Below, piece after piece: positions 9,649 to 20,933 of a stretch of DNA of 60,000 bases. The stretch covers positions 3,598,001 to 3,658,000 of the forward strand of contig OU612071.1 in assembly GCA_914767715.1 (NCBI GenBank), given 5' to 3'. The notes beneath the pieces were generated by a model. That model made no database searches. It saw only the letters and a program-made list of their open reading frames with translations, and was not told the DNA's origin. The position numbers and the translations under genes are program-made. This stretch comes from Membranipora membranacea (Eukaryota; Bryozoa; Gymnolaemata; Cheilostomatida; Membraniporidae). Position 1 is the first letter of the stretch. Each line of letters starts with the position of its first letter.

Positions 9649-12477
9649 CTTGTTCTAGAGTTAACATGACAAAACTAAATCTGAATCAAAACTCGAGAAT
9701 ATCGTTGTCTGACTCTATACTACAAAGATTTATTTGCTGAATATGGAGAAAATAGAATAGTGAATATGGATAAAAAAACTATATGTATATATATATATAT
9801 AATATATACACTTCTAGAGAAAATTTAGCTCAATAACTGGCAGTACCCGCTAATAAGCAAGTCATGGTAATATAAAAAGTTGCAAAACCATTTTCACATT
9901 TTCATTGAACAGGTTTTGTAAGACAGCTAACATCAAGCCAAGAAAACACAGCCTTATCCCTTGTAGAAGCGTCTTTTGTGCAACAAAATTACGGCCACTT
10001 GCAAAAAAACAGAGCCAGGCATAGGGAGTGGGACTCGTTCGAGCAGCATCTTGAGATGAAGTCATTCATCGGGGAGCACTGTAAAGGCTTTGTTTAGGCG
10101 ATAGAGTAATCTATCGCGGCTCTAGCACGGTACTGTTTTTTTCAAAACACAATAGGTCCAGTCATGTAAGATGTCCACTAAAATCTCAATCTATAAAAAA
10201 CAACATCATACAAGGAATTAACTCACCAGTTCATTAAAAAACTATGCAGAAAAGATTCTCACGGGCATTGACCATTGGACTACACACAGTATTCGTGTGC
10301 ATGTCCTCTCGCTTTCAACATGATAGAAATCTTCCCAGCAGTCTGTCAACTTATTTATAAATCTTAACAATAGTAAGTGAAGCACCCAAAGTTAAATAAT
10401 ACCCAGCCCCAACTTTTCATAATCTTAGTAGCTGCAAATAAAAGTAATAGACAGTGTGTTTATTGACAGAGAGGTATTATTAAATTTCGCAACCACCATG
10501 AAAAGAAAGTCAAATATTTACTCTATTATCTCAGCATGATTCTTGTTTAACTGTAATAGCAAAACTGTTATTGGAAACGATCAAAGGATGCCAACAAAAC
10601 CCTCCCCTCATTAACAGAAATAGACAATTGTGATTTTCTCTTCTTTGAGACAGATATAGATAGATTAGATAAATTTGTTTTGAATTCCTCTGTCCACACA
10701 TTACTGATAAGGGTGCTTTAGTCGGGATTTACAGTGGTTTATCTATGTCATGTTAGATCCAATTAACAAGCACCGGATGGTAGATGAGTTTAATGACAAA
10801 AAACAAATGGCTGATGATTTTCCTCCCGCAGATGATAACCAGTACTTATTTACGAATGGTGTCAGGGCTTCATGAAATGTAAATACAGTTTTTCAGTTGC
10901 TGATAGAAACAAAAACGAATTCGCATAAATGGTTTCTGAAATATTCAGACGCAAAGCCAATTTCTCCACTAGAGTAAACAACATCAATGTACAGCAGGGA
11001 TCAAGTTGAAATCTGGATATAACACCGCCATCTGCATCCCACAGATGTAGGTGATCACAATAGTTAAATTGGAAAGGAGTGGTAAACAGTATTCAGACAA
11101 TGCCACTTTTTCTAAAATTACCAGCATTTAAATGTTCCCATTAACCTGGTCTAGCTATAAATCCAGAGAACTGTGTTACAAGTTAAATCAAAGCATTCCT
11201 ATAATGGAGACCAATTTCAAATGTGAAAAGATAAGTTGCAGGAGAAAATACCTCTACATTTAAAAATGAAAAAAAAGCGAGAAAATGTAACTAACCATGA
11301 AGAAAGCAACGATATGTTCATCATAGCATGGATGCCCGGGAGACGTCAATGCCCTAACAACAACAAGATTGACACAACCGCTACAAGTCCCTAGCGGTAA
11401 AAAACAAAACAAATCGATTTGTTAAGGCTCGTAAAATAGATAAGCATCCTTTAAGCAACTTTGTATTTAGAGTTTATGGCACTGTCACTGTGAAAAAGGC
11501 AGGCTCCGTTCCAAGGATCTGAACCTGTTTATGTTTGTTCTGTACATACATGCGAAATTGCCATCTGGCAGCAACAGCTTCACTTTTCAGTTGGATAGAT
11601 CATATTGTATGGTGTCGATGCTCACGTAAAAAATGATGACTATCAATAAATGTTTGGATGAGAAAACTTCTACATTAAAATACGATTTAATAGTAGGCCT
11701 GCGATTCGACTGTCCTAACATTTGATTCAGTTTGTCATTGTACTTATTCTGCAATTGGTACATCCTCCGCTGATCTGATATCATCATGAGACTCGAAATG
11801 ACTTGGAAATCCTGTGTGTGTCTGTGTGCAAGGATTTAAATAGACTTGCACACACACACAGGATTTCCAAAAATAATGTGTGTAGATGGAAGAAAGTTGT
11901 TTTCTGTATGTATGGGATGATCTTTCTTACTTGGTTGTCAAAGCTTGCCTTGCCTGAACAATGGGGGGGGGGGGGGCTATTTATTGGTTCACATGCTGCT
12001 ACTACTATAGTGGTATGTCAAAAAGAGAGTGCAGGTCACTGATATTTGATGAGCTTTGGTTGCAAGCTGCTTAAGTAGTCTTCATTTGCTTAGCCCATAT
12101 ATTACTTGACAATAGTTGCTGGTTATTTTAATTGTTGGGTGTGTCAATGCAAGCAAAGTGTCAGGTGACTTGATAGTGTCATGCTGCTGTCTGTAGATTA
12201 GGCCTAATATGGCAAAGTCAGCCTAATTAGATGCTGCTACACTTGGCAGTCACTTTTGACTTCACCATACATTTAGTCAAATTCAACGACTCACTTATTT
12301 TTTATGGTTACTTAGTAATAGTTGTAATGGCAGAACATGGTAATTGCTCATCGTCTTCTTAGAATAATTCCATGTATGAAATAGTTATGTTATTGATGCC
12401 AGAGGATATGTTATGCCCTTCATATACTTGCCCTCAATCATAGTCGGTTAACTTAACGTTGTAATATTGTTTTACAG
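9649..12477. other. Gene-poor stretch after arm 1
   Basis: No reading frame here carries a recognisable domain, and open frames are short and compositionally random. It contains a short (AT)n run near 9786-9802, a long imperfect hairpin (11803-11870) and a 14-base G run (11963-11976). Similarity to arm 2 ends abruptly at 9648. Confidence 0.6.
11803..11870. repeat. Long hairpin-forming inverted repeat
   Basis: The left arm (11803-11832) begins TTGGAAATCC and continues in TG repeats. The right arm (11845-11870) is its reverse complement, differing by four bases in the TG-rich part. The loop is about 12 bases. An RNA or single strand from here would form a stem of about 26 bp. No flanking element is apparent. 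Confidence 0.7.
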
Positions 12478-13687
12478 ATTTTCGCAGTATCTCGCTCTTC
12501 ATCCTACATTATCACGATGTACAGAAAATCATTGATGTGGTTCAAGATTGGAGTAAGTAATGACATACTTATACTTAGTTACTGTAGTACAAATACTCTG
12601 TTTCAATATGTTAATGTTATTTATCTTTATCTGTTAACAAGAGGCAATAAAGGTCTGATTGTCCTACTAAAACACCCCCTGTGCCGTTACATTAGCCCTA
12701 TTCCCATATTGACTTTTATTGCATTGATGCATCACTGCAACATGATACCTTTTGAGCGCATGATAATGGTCAAAATGATTGCTTTCAGTAATATCGTAGT
12801 AGCAGTATTTAAAAGACTTCGGTAATCGGGGACATTTGAGGTACTGCGGTTTGGGGATGGTGGTGTTGTCTAATAACTCGCAGCTTGCTTGCTGACTTTT
12901 GAGTTGCATTTCCTCCAGGTCCATCCACGTCGGACCGGTAAGAAGTATTCTACAATCTATCTCTCCCGTTATTTGCTTCTGTTATTATGATGGTTGTTGG
13001 GTTCAACAGGTTAATTTACAGTTGTTATTGTTAGACCACACTGCTATATCAAAGCTATAACCCATCAAGTTTGGTGGCTTTTGGCCTCCGGTGTATATAG
13101 CCTACAGTAGCAGACAACAGTGGTCTTCGACTATTAAATTTAACTTAATTCGGTGACTGCTTTTATTCTCTAGCAATGAGGCGTCGGAGACGCTCCTTAC
13201 AGCGAACAACCCCTTACCTACCACTAACTCATTGGTTGAACAGTAAGTAATATCCTAGAATATATTTTTTACATGATCGCCCCTGTGATAATATTTGTCC
13301 GTCGGGTTTATTTGCAGTTGTTATTGTTAGACCACACTGCTACATCAAGGCTATAACCGAACCAGTTTGGTGGCTTTTGGCCTCGGATGTATATAGCCTA
13401 CAGTAGCAGACAACAGTGGTCTTCGACTGTTAACTCAAAGTACCAGTAATTGATCATATCTCTTGTCAGTAGAATTTGGATCTGCATTTTTCCTTTAGAT
13501 AGGCCTACTTAGGTTGGTTAGCTCTGACACATGAACTCTTCAGCCTGTCACACAACATGCTCATTTTCACCAGCTGGACTGCTCACTTTACATTAGTATA
13601 AGGGGTGTCTCCTTCTAACGTATCGTGACATTGCCAACTTTTACTTTATTCGGTGACTGCTTTTATTCTTTAGTAATCAGACGATGA
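12478..13687 (+). CDS. Candidate small spliced gene, very uncertain
   Basis: Exon-like pieces with good splice signals can be joined in frame: 12478-12552 (ATG at 12517, donor GGA|GTAAGT), 12919-12937 (acceptor TTTCCTCCAG, donor GTAAGA), 13174-13242 (acceptor TATTCTCTAG, donor GTAAGT) and 13674-13687 (acceptor TTCTTTAG, stop TGA at 13685-13687). The product would have 45 residues, starting MYRKSLMWFKIG and containing an arginine run. There is no signal peptide and no family match. Parts of the third and fourth exon-like pieces belong to a local tandem duplication, so the splice-site pattern may be copied sequence and not a gene. Confidence 0.2.
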
Positions 13688-14080
13688 TGCAGCTGCTACA
13701 AGGTGATTCAAACACCACCCAGAATGTGCTAAACTCACAGACGCTCCTTAGACCGTACAACGCAATACCTACCGAGAACTCTTCAGAGAAAATAATATTT
13801 GTGGTCACACATGTTGTTTCGCAAGCATTTATTTCTGGCTCTTAGAGCGATTGGCATGAATGTGAATCCGAAACAGTGAGAAATTATATCGAAAATGGTA
13901 AAAACCAATATCGAAAATGACATTGGTGCTGTATTGAACCTATTGGGTGTATATCGATAGTGTATCGAATCGGAAAATTGCTGTATCGACACAGCCTTAG
14001 TTGGTTAGCTCTGACACATGAACTTTTCCGTCTGTCATACAACAGCTTCATTTTTACCAGCTGGACTGTTCACTTGAGCC
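13018..14080. repeat. Degenerate tandem array of three sequence blocks
   Basis: Block X (13018-13132; 13315-13430) starts near AGTTGTTATTGTTAGACCAC. Block Y (13144-13240; 13645-13775) starts near ATTCGGTGACTGCTTTTATT. Block Z (13497-13595; 13985-14080) contains TTGGTTAGCTCTGACACATG. The order is X-Y, X-Z-Y, Z, as expected for two or more rounds of tandem duplication of a few-hundred-base unit with later deletions. Each Y block ends its pyrimidine tract with a splice-acceptor-like TAG. Confidence 0.7.
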
Positions 14081-14555
14081 GTACTTTGGTTATTTATTGT
14101 CCACGTCCAATGGCAGATCATGATGTTAATGTTAACAAAATTTTGAAACTTTCTGTCCTTGACTTTATAGATTTGTTTTGCACTATCTATGAACAATTTC
14201 AGTGCTACTTAAAGCTATACGTTTGATATCTGTTTTGAACATTTTCTAGACTCGACAAATCGCATGTCAAAAACAAATTACACAATCTGAAATCACTATA
14301 TAGGACGGCTTTGAGGAAAGAGAATGTCTCTGGAAACCCTCCGGTTAGTTAAACTCATAATTCACCCTACTCAAAGACACCGAGATCTAATCGTCAATAA
14401 GACATTCCGCCGCTTGTGTTGCAAGAATAGCGCCTTCCTTGATTGAGTATAAATCCCATAAAGCTATTGACCTACTTACCCAAAACATCTTCAAGAAACT
14501 TGTCATATGGAGACGACGAGAGGGTACGATTCCAAATCCATCTGGCATCTGTAGA
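14081..14555. other. No recognised feature
   Basis: No repeat, structured element or credible coding sequence was recognised between the tandem array and the hairpin at 14556. Confidence 0.5.
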
Positions 14556-14612
14556 CAGTGATGATAACAAGATTGGTTTCAATAATTGAAACCAATCTTG
14601 TTATCATCACTG
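14556..14612. repeat. Perfect 26-bp hairpin abutting the DNA transposon
   Basis: Bases 14556-14581 and 14587-14612 are perfect reverse complements separated by ATAAT. The right arm ends on the first base of the transposon's terminal repeat at 14612. The hairpin is not part of that repeat, because the right end of the element has no such sequence. It may mark a template-switch or hairpin-processing event at the insertion. Confidence 0.85.
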
Positions 14613-17600
14613 CCCAGTGCTAAAAGTGCCTAAGTCACATTTTATAAAAATTAAAGTTATCATCCCATATCATCATATCATCATGTCCAAATGCATTGCA
14701 GTTATTATTTTGTGTGTTAAAAGTGCCTAAGTCCCTCAATAAAGCCATCACATTAAGGGTTGTGCAGTTTGGCTAGGACTCAAAGTACTTAAGTCCATTG
14801 ATTATGAGCTAAAAGGACTTAAGTCAACAATAGACCAATCACATAGCGATATTTAGTCACCTGACCATTTGTGTAATAATCATGGCTGACAATGTGAATG
14901 AGAATAACAATCTAGATAATCTGCAACCAAATTCAGCTAAAAAGAAGAGAAGCACTCCAAGTAAATGGAAGAGAAATGAAAAAAAGAAAGCCAAGACAGC
15001 TGGTAAGGCATCACAATAACTAAATTCATATGTATTGGCCTAAACATCTCATAAACCTGTTAGTGCGCATTGCTTACAAGATTCGTTTTTGAATGATTGA
15101 ATGCTCAGAAAATTGAGTATGTAGTGTCGTAAAAGCTTTGTAATACTATACTTACTATCCTACAGTTTTAATACTTAGCAATAATACGAGTTCCTTCTCA
15201 AAGAATCTGCTCATTTAATGTAGTGGTGTTACCGGTACCATGCCATCAGAAACTGGATGGAAGCAGACCTTGACGATATCATGTTTACTGTTTATTGCAG
15301 GAAAAGCTCATGTTTCCTACCAAGGAAATCAGGTAATGGAGCGGGTCCAGCCAGTTGTCCAATGTAGATGTAACTGTGGGACCAAGTTTTCAGATGCTGA
15401 ACGCACAAAGATATTGACAGACTTCAACAACTTGCCAAACCATGATGCTCAAAACATTGCTCTGCGGGGTGCATGTCTGTGGTAAATCCTCAACAAGTAC
15501 GAAGGAGACCTCGCCAGGAAGATGCTGCGGAGAGGAAAAGTTACACTTACGCTATTACGATCGCCACATGGACAATCCCAGTTTGTAAGGCTGCGTTCTG
15601 TGGACTCTATGGTGTGAAAGAGACAAGACTGAGAAAGAAGGTACTCAACTTCTCTGTCGACATTGTTGATGGTCGGGGAAAGCACGAAAGCCATCCACAA
15701 ATAGATGAAGATGTGAGGAGGAAAGTGCGTGAACATATCAATCAGTTCAAGCCAAGAGAGAGCCACTACAGCCGATCAAAGAACGAAAGGAGATGCTATT
15801 TAGATTCTGACCTGACCGTAGCAGAAATGCACAGGAGATTTATAGAAGAGAATCCAACCCATACCGGAGTTAAAGACTGGCTCTACCGAGACATTTTCAA
15901 CTATGAGTTTAATCTGTCATTCGGTTATCCACGGAGTGATATATGCGATAAGTGCGAGAAACTAACAGCAGAAATAAAGGCAGCACAAGCTGGTGGTGAT
16001 AACAACAAAGCCCAGCAACTCACAGCAGAGCATGAGCTTCATGTAAGAAAGACCGATGTGTTTAATGTGCAGATGAGGGAGGATGCAGAAGCTGCCAAAG
16101 AAGCTGGAAATGCTGATGTCTTCTGCATGGACTATGAGAAGAACCTGCCATTACCCTTAACTGGAATTGGCCAAGAATACTACAAGCGTCAGCTGTGGCT
16201 GCATAATCTGTGCATCCATAGCATGGTCAGTGAGAAGGCACCATCAATGTACCTATACGCGGAGCACTATGCGGGAAAGGGACCGAATGATGTTATAGCT
16301 TGCTTGAATCATTATATTAATCAGCTACCAGACCACATCACCAAGATCACCATCTTTGCGGACAACTGTTTCTCACAAAACAAAAACAGGTGAGCATGAT
16401 GTATTCACACTAAAATCTGCGTGGTAACACAGATGTATCAATAATAGTGTTTCGTAAAATATGAAGGATGAAGAGACGCTTCATGTTTTAGTAGGCTCCA
16501 TCACCCAAATGTAGTAAAAACCTACATCGTTGTACAATGGTTTACATTGAAATTTTGTCAGTAGTTTGTTTTTAATCAATGTTTCTTTCTTCAACAGGTA
16601 CCTCTACGCATATCTGGTTGGTTTAGTGAACAGCCGTAGGTCCAAGCTAACAGAGATAGAGATAAAATATCCCCTTCCTGGTCACAGCAGGATGCCTTGC
16701 GATAGGTAAGTGTCACCCTCTTAGATTACCGAGTACTAGGGGTTACCATGCGTATCACAAGAAAAATATTTTACACTGGATTTTGGTTTTTTTAGAGATT
16801 TTGGACGAATAGAGAAACGAAGGAGGAAAAAGGACAAGGTCACTCTGCCTTCAGAATGGGTGAATCTCATCAGGAACACAGACCAAGGAAACCCATTCAA
16901 CATCATATACGTGGAGCATCCCCTTACAGACAGCATGCTAACAGACACTACACCAGTTGTGACGGTGATGGACTATAAATCAGCCTACGAGTCAGTTGTG
17001 AAAGCCATCACCGGCATCAGCGCCTTTAGAGGCATTACCTTCAAACAAGGTTCAGTAAAAAGTAGAGTAGCCATGACCGCTACATGTGACGCCCCAGTGA
17101 ATATTCTTAAACGTGGTCAGAAGATGGCAAGTCTGTCTAATCCGAGCAATCTCAGACGGGCATACGCAGCAGACACTTTCTTGCCCATAAAACCAAAAAA
17201 ATATGATGATGTTATTGCCCTGCTCTCTCATGTTACACTCCCACCTGAGGCTAAGTTTTATTCAAATCTAAGACCAGGTGGTGACGCAGACCATGATGAA
17301 AATGATGTGGAGTAGTGAGTTTTGCTTATTGTGGACTGTTAACCGATCAAGCCTTGACCCATGCTGATATTATTGTTTTAACGATTTTTTTGTCTAATAT
17401 CATTTTTTTCTGGTAAAAAAACTATGCAGTATATCTTATCTAGTTGATAGGAAGGTATTCTTTTATCTTAAAACATAATACAATAATCACATTCATATTA
17501 TTATAAACTAAAACAGTATTTTTTATCTCTAAAGGATTCTATGTGTATGAACCTATTTATGCTAAAAGTGCACAAGTCCCGAATCTGACCAAAAAGTACC

Positions 17601-17811
17601 CAAGTCCGAAATCAGATTAATCTATTAATCCGAGATTATCATCATGAATGTCTTTAAACAGATATTATATGTTAGCTATCATATCATACTTGCATTGGGT
17701 ACAAAGGAAGTGATGGATCATCACCGCATAGGTTTCACGCCTACTTTGAATATTTAATGAGCTGTTACCGCAAATTGCTTTAGTTTGACTTAAGCACTTT
17801 TAGCGCTGGGC
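14612..17811 (+). mobile_element. 3200-bp DNA transposon with DDD-type transposase
   Basis: The ends are imperfect terminal inverted repeats of about 27 bp. The left end is GCCCAGTGCTAAAAGTGC and the right end, complemented, is GCCCAGCGCTAAAAGTGC. A motif of the form AAAGTNCNNAAGTCC recurs just inside: at 14718-14734, 14779-14797 and 14807-14826 on the left, and at 17561-17579 and 17591-17607 on the right. These are probable transposase-binding sites. No clear target-site duplication flanks it; the left flank is a hairpin and the right flank is a gypsy remnant. The residue pattern of its protein recalls Sola-type or DUF7869-containing transposases, but I cannot confirm the superfamily. Confidence 0.8.
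14882..17315 (+). pseudogene. Multi-exon DDD-type transposase with one frameshift
   Basis: Exons: 14882-15002 (lysine/arginine-rich N-terminus), 15301-16389, 16598-16705 and 16796-17315. All junctions are GT-AG and phase-compatible, giving ~610 residues. A Cys cluster (CRCNCGTKF) begins exon 2. Exon 2 then changes frame once between 15449 and 15485. Next come FGYPRSDICDKC (zinc-like Cys pair), CMDYEKNLPLP, FADNCFSQNKNR and, across exons 3-4, PGHSRMPCDRDFGRIEK. The aspartates of the last three blocks are the likely catalytic DDD triad. The conserved blocks are intact, so decay is slight and a sequencing error at the frameshift is possible. The role would be cutting and pasting the surrounding element. 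Confidence 0.75.
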
Positions 17812-17812
17812 T

Positions 17813-18898
17813 CTTCATTGATTTATAGTCTGTCCCACCGATCGTTGAAATATGAACTATGAACGGCTCAACGAAAGCCAGACAGCCTTCCAAGGAGATG
17901 CCGACGCTAAACCCGAGCTGTTGATACAGAGTGGATGTGACACGATAGTGACCTCCACTCCAAGGACAAGGCAGGGGAGGGCAGCCAGTGCCACACTCGG
18001 CTGGGCAGTTTAGTATGAACTTGGCTAGATAGTTGACATGACCAAGGAACCTCCATATCCCCTCACCGTCAACAGGTGGTTTCATCTGTGTGATTGCTTG
18101 TATTTTACCAGGATCTGGTTTGACTCCCTCTTAAGTAATCAGATGGCCAATATATGGCAGTTCAAGCAGAAGAAATCTGCATTTCTCCTTGTTTAGCCTG
18201 AGGTTAACTCGTCGGGCTCTAGTAAGCAGTCTCTCTAGCTTCTGGTTGTGATCTTGCACTACCTCCGCATGGCTATCACCTTTCCCGTAAAATAAAATAT
18301 CACCAGCCACTACAGTTACTCCTTGTAGACCACTCAGTGCATCAGAAAGCCTCCTCTGAAACTCCTCAGGACTAGATGACAAGCCAAAGGGCATTCTCAA
18401 CCATTTGTACGGCGTCCAGAATGTGGTAAGGTCACTTGACTTTTCACTTAGTTTTATCTGTAAGAAACCATCCTTTGCATCACATAAAGAGAATACATTA
18501 GCGCCATCCAGCTCACTGAGTACATCATCCAAAGTAGGCATTGGGAAGTGATTTCTCTGTATCACTTTGTTCAGAGTAGTCGGGTCCAAACATACTCTTA
18601 GTGTCCCATTGGGTTTTCTCACTGCTACATGGTTGTTTATCCATTCAGTTGGATAATCCACAGGACTCAGGATGCCCTTCTTGGCGTATGACTCCAATTT
18701 CTCTTTTAGATCTGTAACCATGGATAGTGGTGTTTTTCTGTTATGACTTTGTCTGGGTACTGCATCACCACCTATTTCAATGTGATACTCACCAGGCAGA
18801 CATCCCATACCTTCAAAGAACTCCAGGTAGCTGCCAAGAATGTCATCTAGGCTGGCACTGCATACTAAATAGACCCACTCCTCCCTGATAGTTATCAA
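17813..18898 (-). pseudogene. Gypsy reverse transcriptase, inactive
   Basis: The main frame is 18131-18898, with blocks in family order: ITIREE, DDILGSY, GCLPGEYHIEI, YPTEWINNHVAVRKP, FSLCDAKDGFLQIKL (motif A), MPFGLSSSPEEFQRR (motif B), VVAGDILFYGKG (motif C) and LRLNKEKC. In motif C the first of the two catalytic aspartates is glycine (AGD for ADD), so the enzyme would be inactive. A further frame at 17813-18085 continues with MKPPVDGEGIWRFLGHVNYLAKF, the RT connection region. Sequence beyond that is lost at the transposon boundary. Compared with intact relatives, the stretch between protease and ITIREE is shortened. Confidence 0.85.
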
Positions 18899-19203
18899 AC
18901 CAAGTTGAAGAAAGGCATCGCCTGACAGAAGGCTGTGATTGCGAGTCTTGCTCGAGTAATGGATCCATCAAACTGCTTGAGCTTTGACTGGTTATTGTCC
19001 AAAACTGGTTTTCCAAGGTCGACATAATCTTTGTGATTGAGAATATTACAGGAAGCACCTGTGTCGATCTGAAACTGCACCTGTCTGTTGCTTTCATTGA
19101 TACTGGCTCTAATTGTGGACATCAATTTCCTGTTCTTCCTTACCACCTGTATGCATAACAAGGAGTCATCTGAACCATCACTGTCTTCTTCTACCATATT
19201 CAC
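18895..19203 (-). pseudogene. Gypsy aspartic protease fragment
   Basis: The minus-strand frame contains QFQIDTGASCNIL, the active-site signature of retropepsins (DTGAS), near 19062. It follows the zinc knuckle directly. The C-terminal flap half is shortened, and the frame closes where the RT frame opens (4-base overlap), consistent with deletion plus frameshift. Confidence 0.75.
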
Positions 19204-19296
19204 CTGTTTCTTTGAACGACATAGAGCCTTCCAGTGATTGTATTTTCTGCAGTTATGACACTGCTGCCCGTAGGCAGGGCATTTTCTAGGTGCATG
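19195..19296 (-). pseudogene. Gypsy Gag zinc knuckle
   Basis: The reading PRKCPAYGQQCHNCRKYNHW is followed by KALC. The CX2CX4HX4C knuckle spans 19219-19260, and the preceding CPAYG block is typical of marine-invertebrate gypsy elements. The knuckle continues without a stop into the protease frame. Confidence 0.75.
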
Positions 19297-19297
19297 T

Positions 19298-20053
19298 GAT
19301 CAATGAACTAAACCTCCAGGAAGAACAACTGCAGTCACATGACCAATTGAGGTGTGTGCAGTTGGTTCAGAGTTGTCCTCTCAAAAACACACTAAATTGG
19401 AAACATAACTCCATGATAGCCCAAGTTCTTTTGTAGCAATTAGGGGTGGGTTACACTGAATACACTGACTCACTAGAAAATAACCGCAATTCTGTGAATA
19501 TGCTTAGTGATGAGGCTTGATGGCCATGGTGTTGACACCAAATATTCTCATAACTGATGGTTTATTTCACTAAACTGAGACATGGAACTATAGAGAAGAT
19601 GCTCATTGACAGTTGAGGTGCCATCCTTTGCAGATATACAATGCTTAAACCTCAAAAATAATGCAGAGAAAAGTCATTAAAATGTTAATTTTTCACTCTA
19701 TAAATCCTGGAATCTCTATGCAGAACCCATAATTGATCAATCTAAAAACATGTGGCTATGGGCTATATTGCAAAGAACATATACCTTGCAGGTAAATACA
19801 TTGAACATTCACATTTTGATTGTAAAATGATGAAAAACTCATTAAAATCAGCATATACAAGCAAGATATGCTGAGGAATGTGTCATCTGACTCTAAATCA
19901 TGGAATGTTGGACAGGCAGTTGAAGGTATGAGTCCTGTTGTCCTTCATAACCATGTTTCATCATTAACAATTACTCCTAGTGATTGCAATTTCATTTTTT
20001 ACTGATCACTCTCTAATTTCAAGTGACCATTATTTATGCATGCACATCATTTT
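19298..20053. other. Rearranged insert inside gypsy gag
   Basis: The first ~140 bases read as gag on the + strand (block INELNLQEEQLQSHDQ), inverted relative to the rest, which carries the same INELNLQEEQ on the minus strand at ~20097-20130. The remaining ~600 bases show no recognisable coding sequence or repeat. Confidence 0.5.
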
Positions 20054-20886
20054 TCAATTTTTCGGAATTAGCCAATCAGCAGCCAGCTTAACTATGAGTT
20101 GTTCTTCCTGGAGGTTTAGTTCATTGATGTGATTGACCACAGCTTCCACAGCTTTCTTTTGACTTTTCTGCCCAAGTGGACATCTTTGTGATATTTTCCT
20201 ATCTGGATGGTTTATTTTTCTTCTTTGAGCTGACATACTGCACCGTCTCTTCCAACTGGATCGCAGCTATGTCATTTCTGGAGTTCTCGGCAATGCGGCA
20301 TTTCTGAATAGCTTCTTCTAGCCCTAGACCGGTATCTCCTCCAGCCTCGTCAAATAATTTCCGTCTTAGACAGTCATCATTTATGCATGAAATCATCATA
20401 CATCGTAGCTCACTGACACTCACGAGCAATCTTGTGAAGTGAGGTTACATATTCATCAATGCCCATGGTATTTTGTTTGGTTGATAGAAGTTGATGCCTC
20501 TTGACAACCTTGTATGTACCACGGTTACAGAATGCATCAAACTTTTCCACAACATCATCATATTTATCCTATGATTTTCCACCAGTGAATGTGAATGATT
20601 TGAATATGTCATTCCCTCTAGGGACTATACACCTCAACATGATGGCTGAATCCCCCTTCTCAGCTGCTGTGAGAAACTGGTCAAACTCTCCATTGAATCT
20701 CGTTCATCGGTTGGACAAATCTGAACCATCTTGAATGGGCTTAGGTGCCAAAAATTCAACACTGATACTCATCTTGATTTGTTTAGTGTTTACTGATGGT
20801 AGTCTACCCTCCTCCTCTTCTTCACTGGATGTGTCTGGTAATGGGACTTCAATAGCTGACTGTTGTTGTGTTAACTCTGCCTCCAT
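20054..20886 (-). pseudogene. Gypsy gag, frameshifted
   Basis: The start is ATG at 20884-20886 (MEAELTQQQ...), followed by an acidic stretch (SSEEEEEG) and FLAPKPIQDGSDLSNRW. The frame is then broken, with recognisable pieces RGNDIFKSF-like and DAFCNRGTY-like between 20450 and 20700. A second open piece (20199-20429) holds CINDDCLRRKLF and IQKCRIAENSRNDIAAI, and a third (20054-20236) holds NHINELNLQEEQ. The order matches the capsid region of gypsy Gag. Several frameshifts and stops show it is defunct. Confidence 0.7.
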
Positions 20887-20933
20887 ACACAGTTATTACA
20901 TTAGTCTGTTCCTTCAGAGTCTCACTCAGGGCA

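Noticed and set aside
11963-11976. Long homopolymer runs (also C runs at 51318-51329 and 52676-52688) as functional elements
   Set aside because: Isolated homopolymers without context. Lengths may also be affected by sequencing error.
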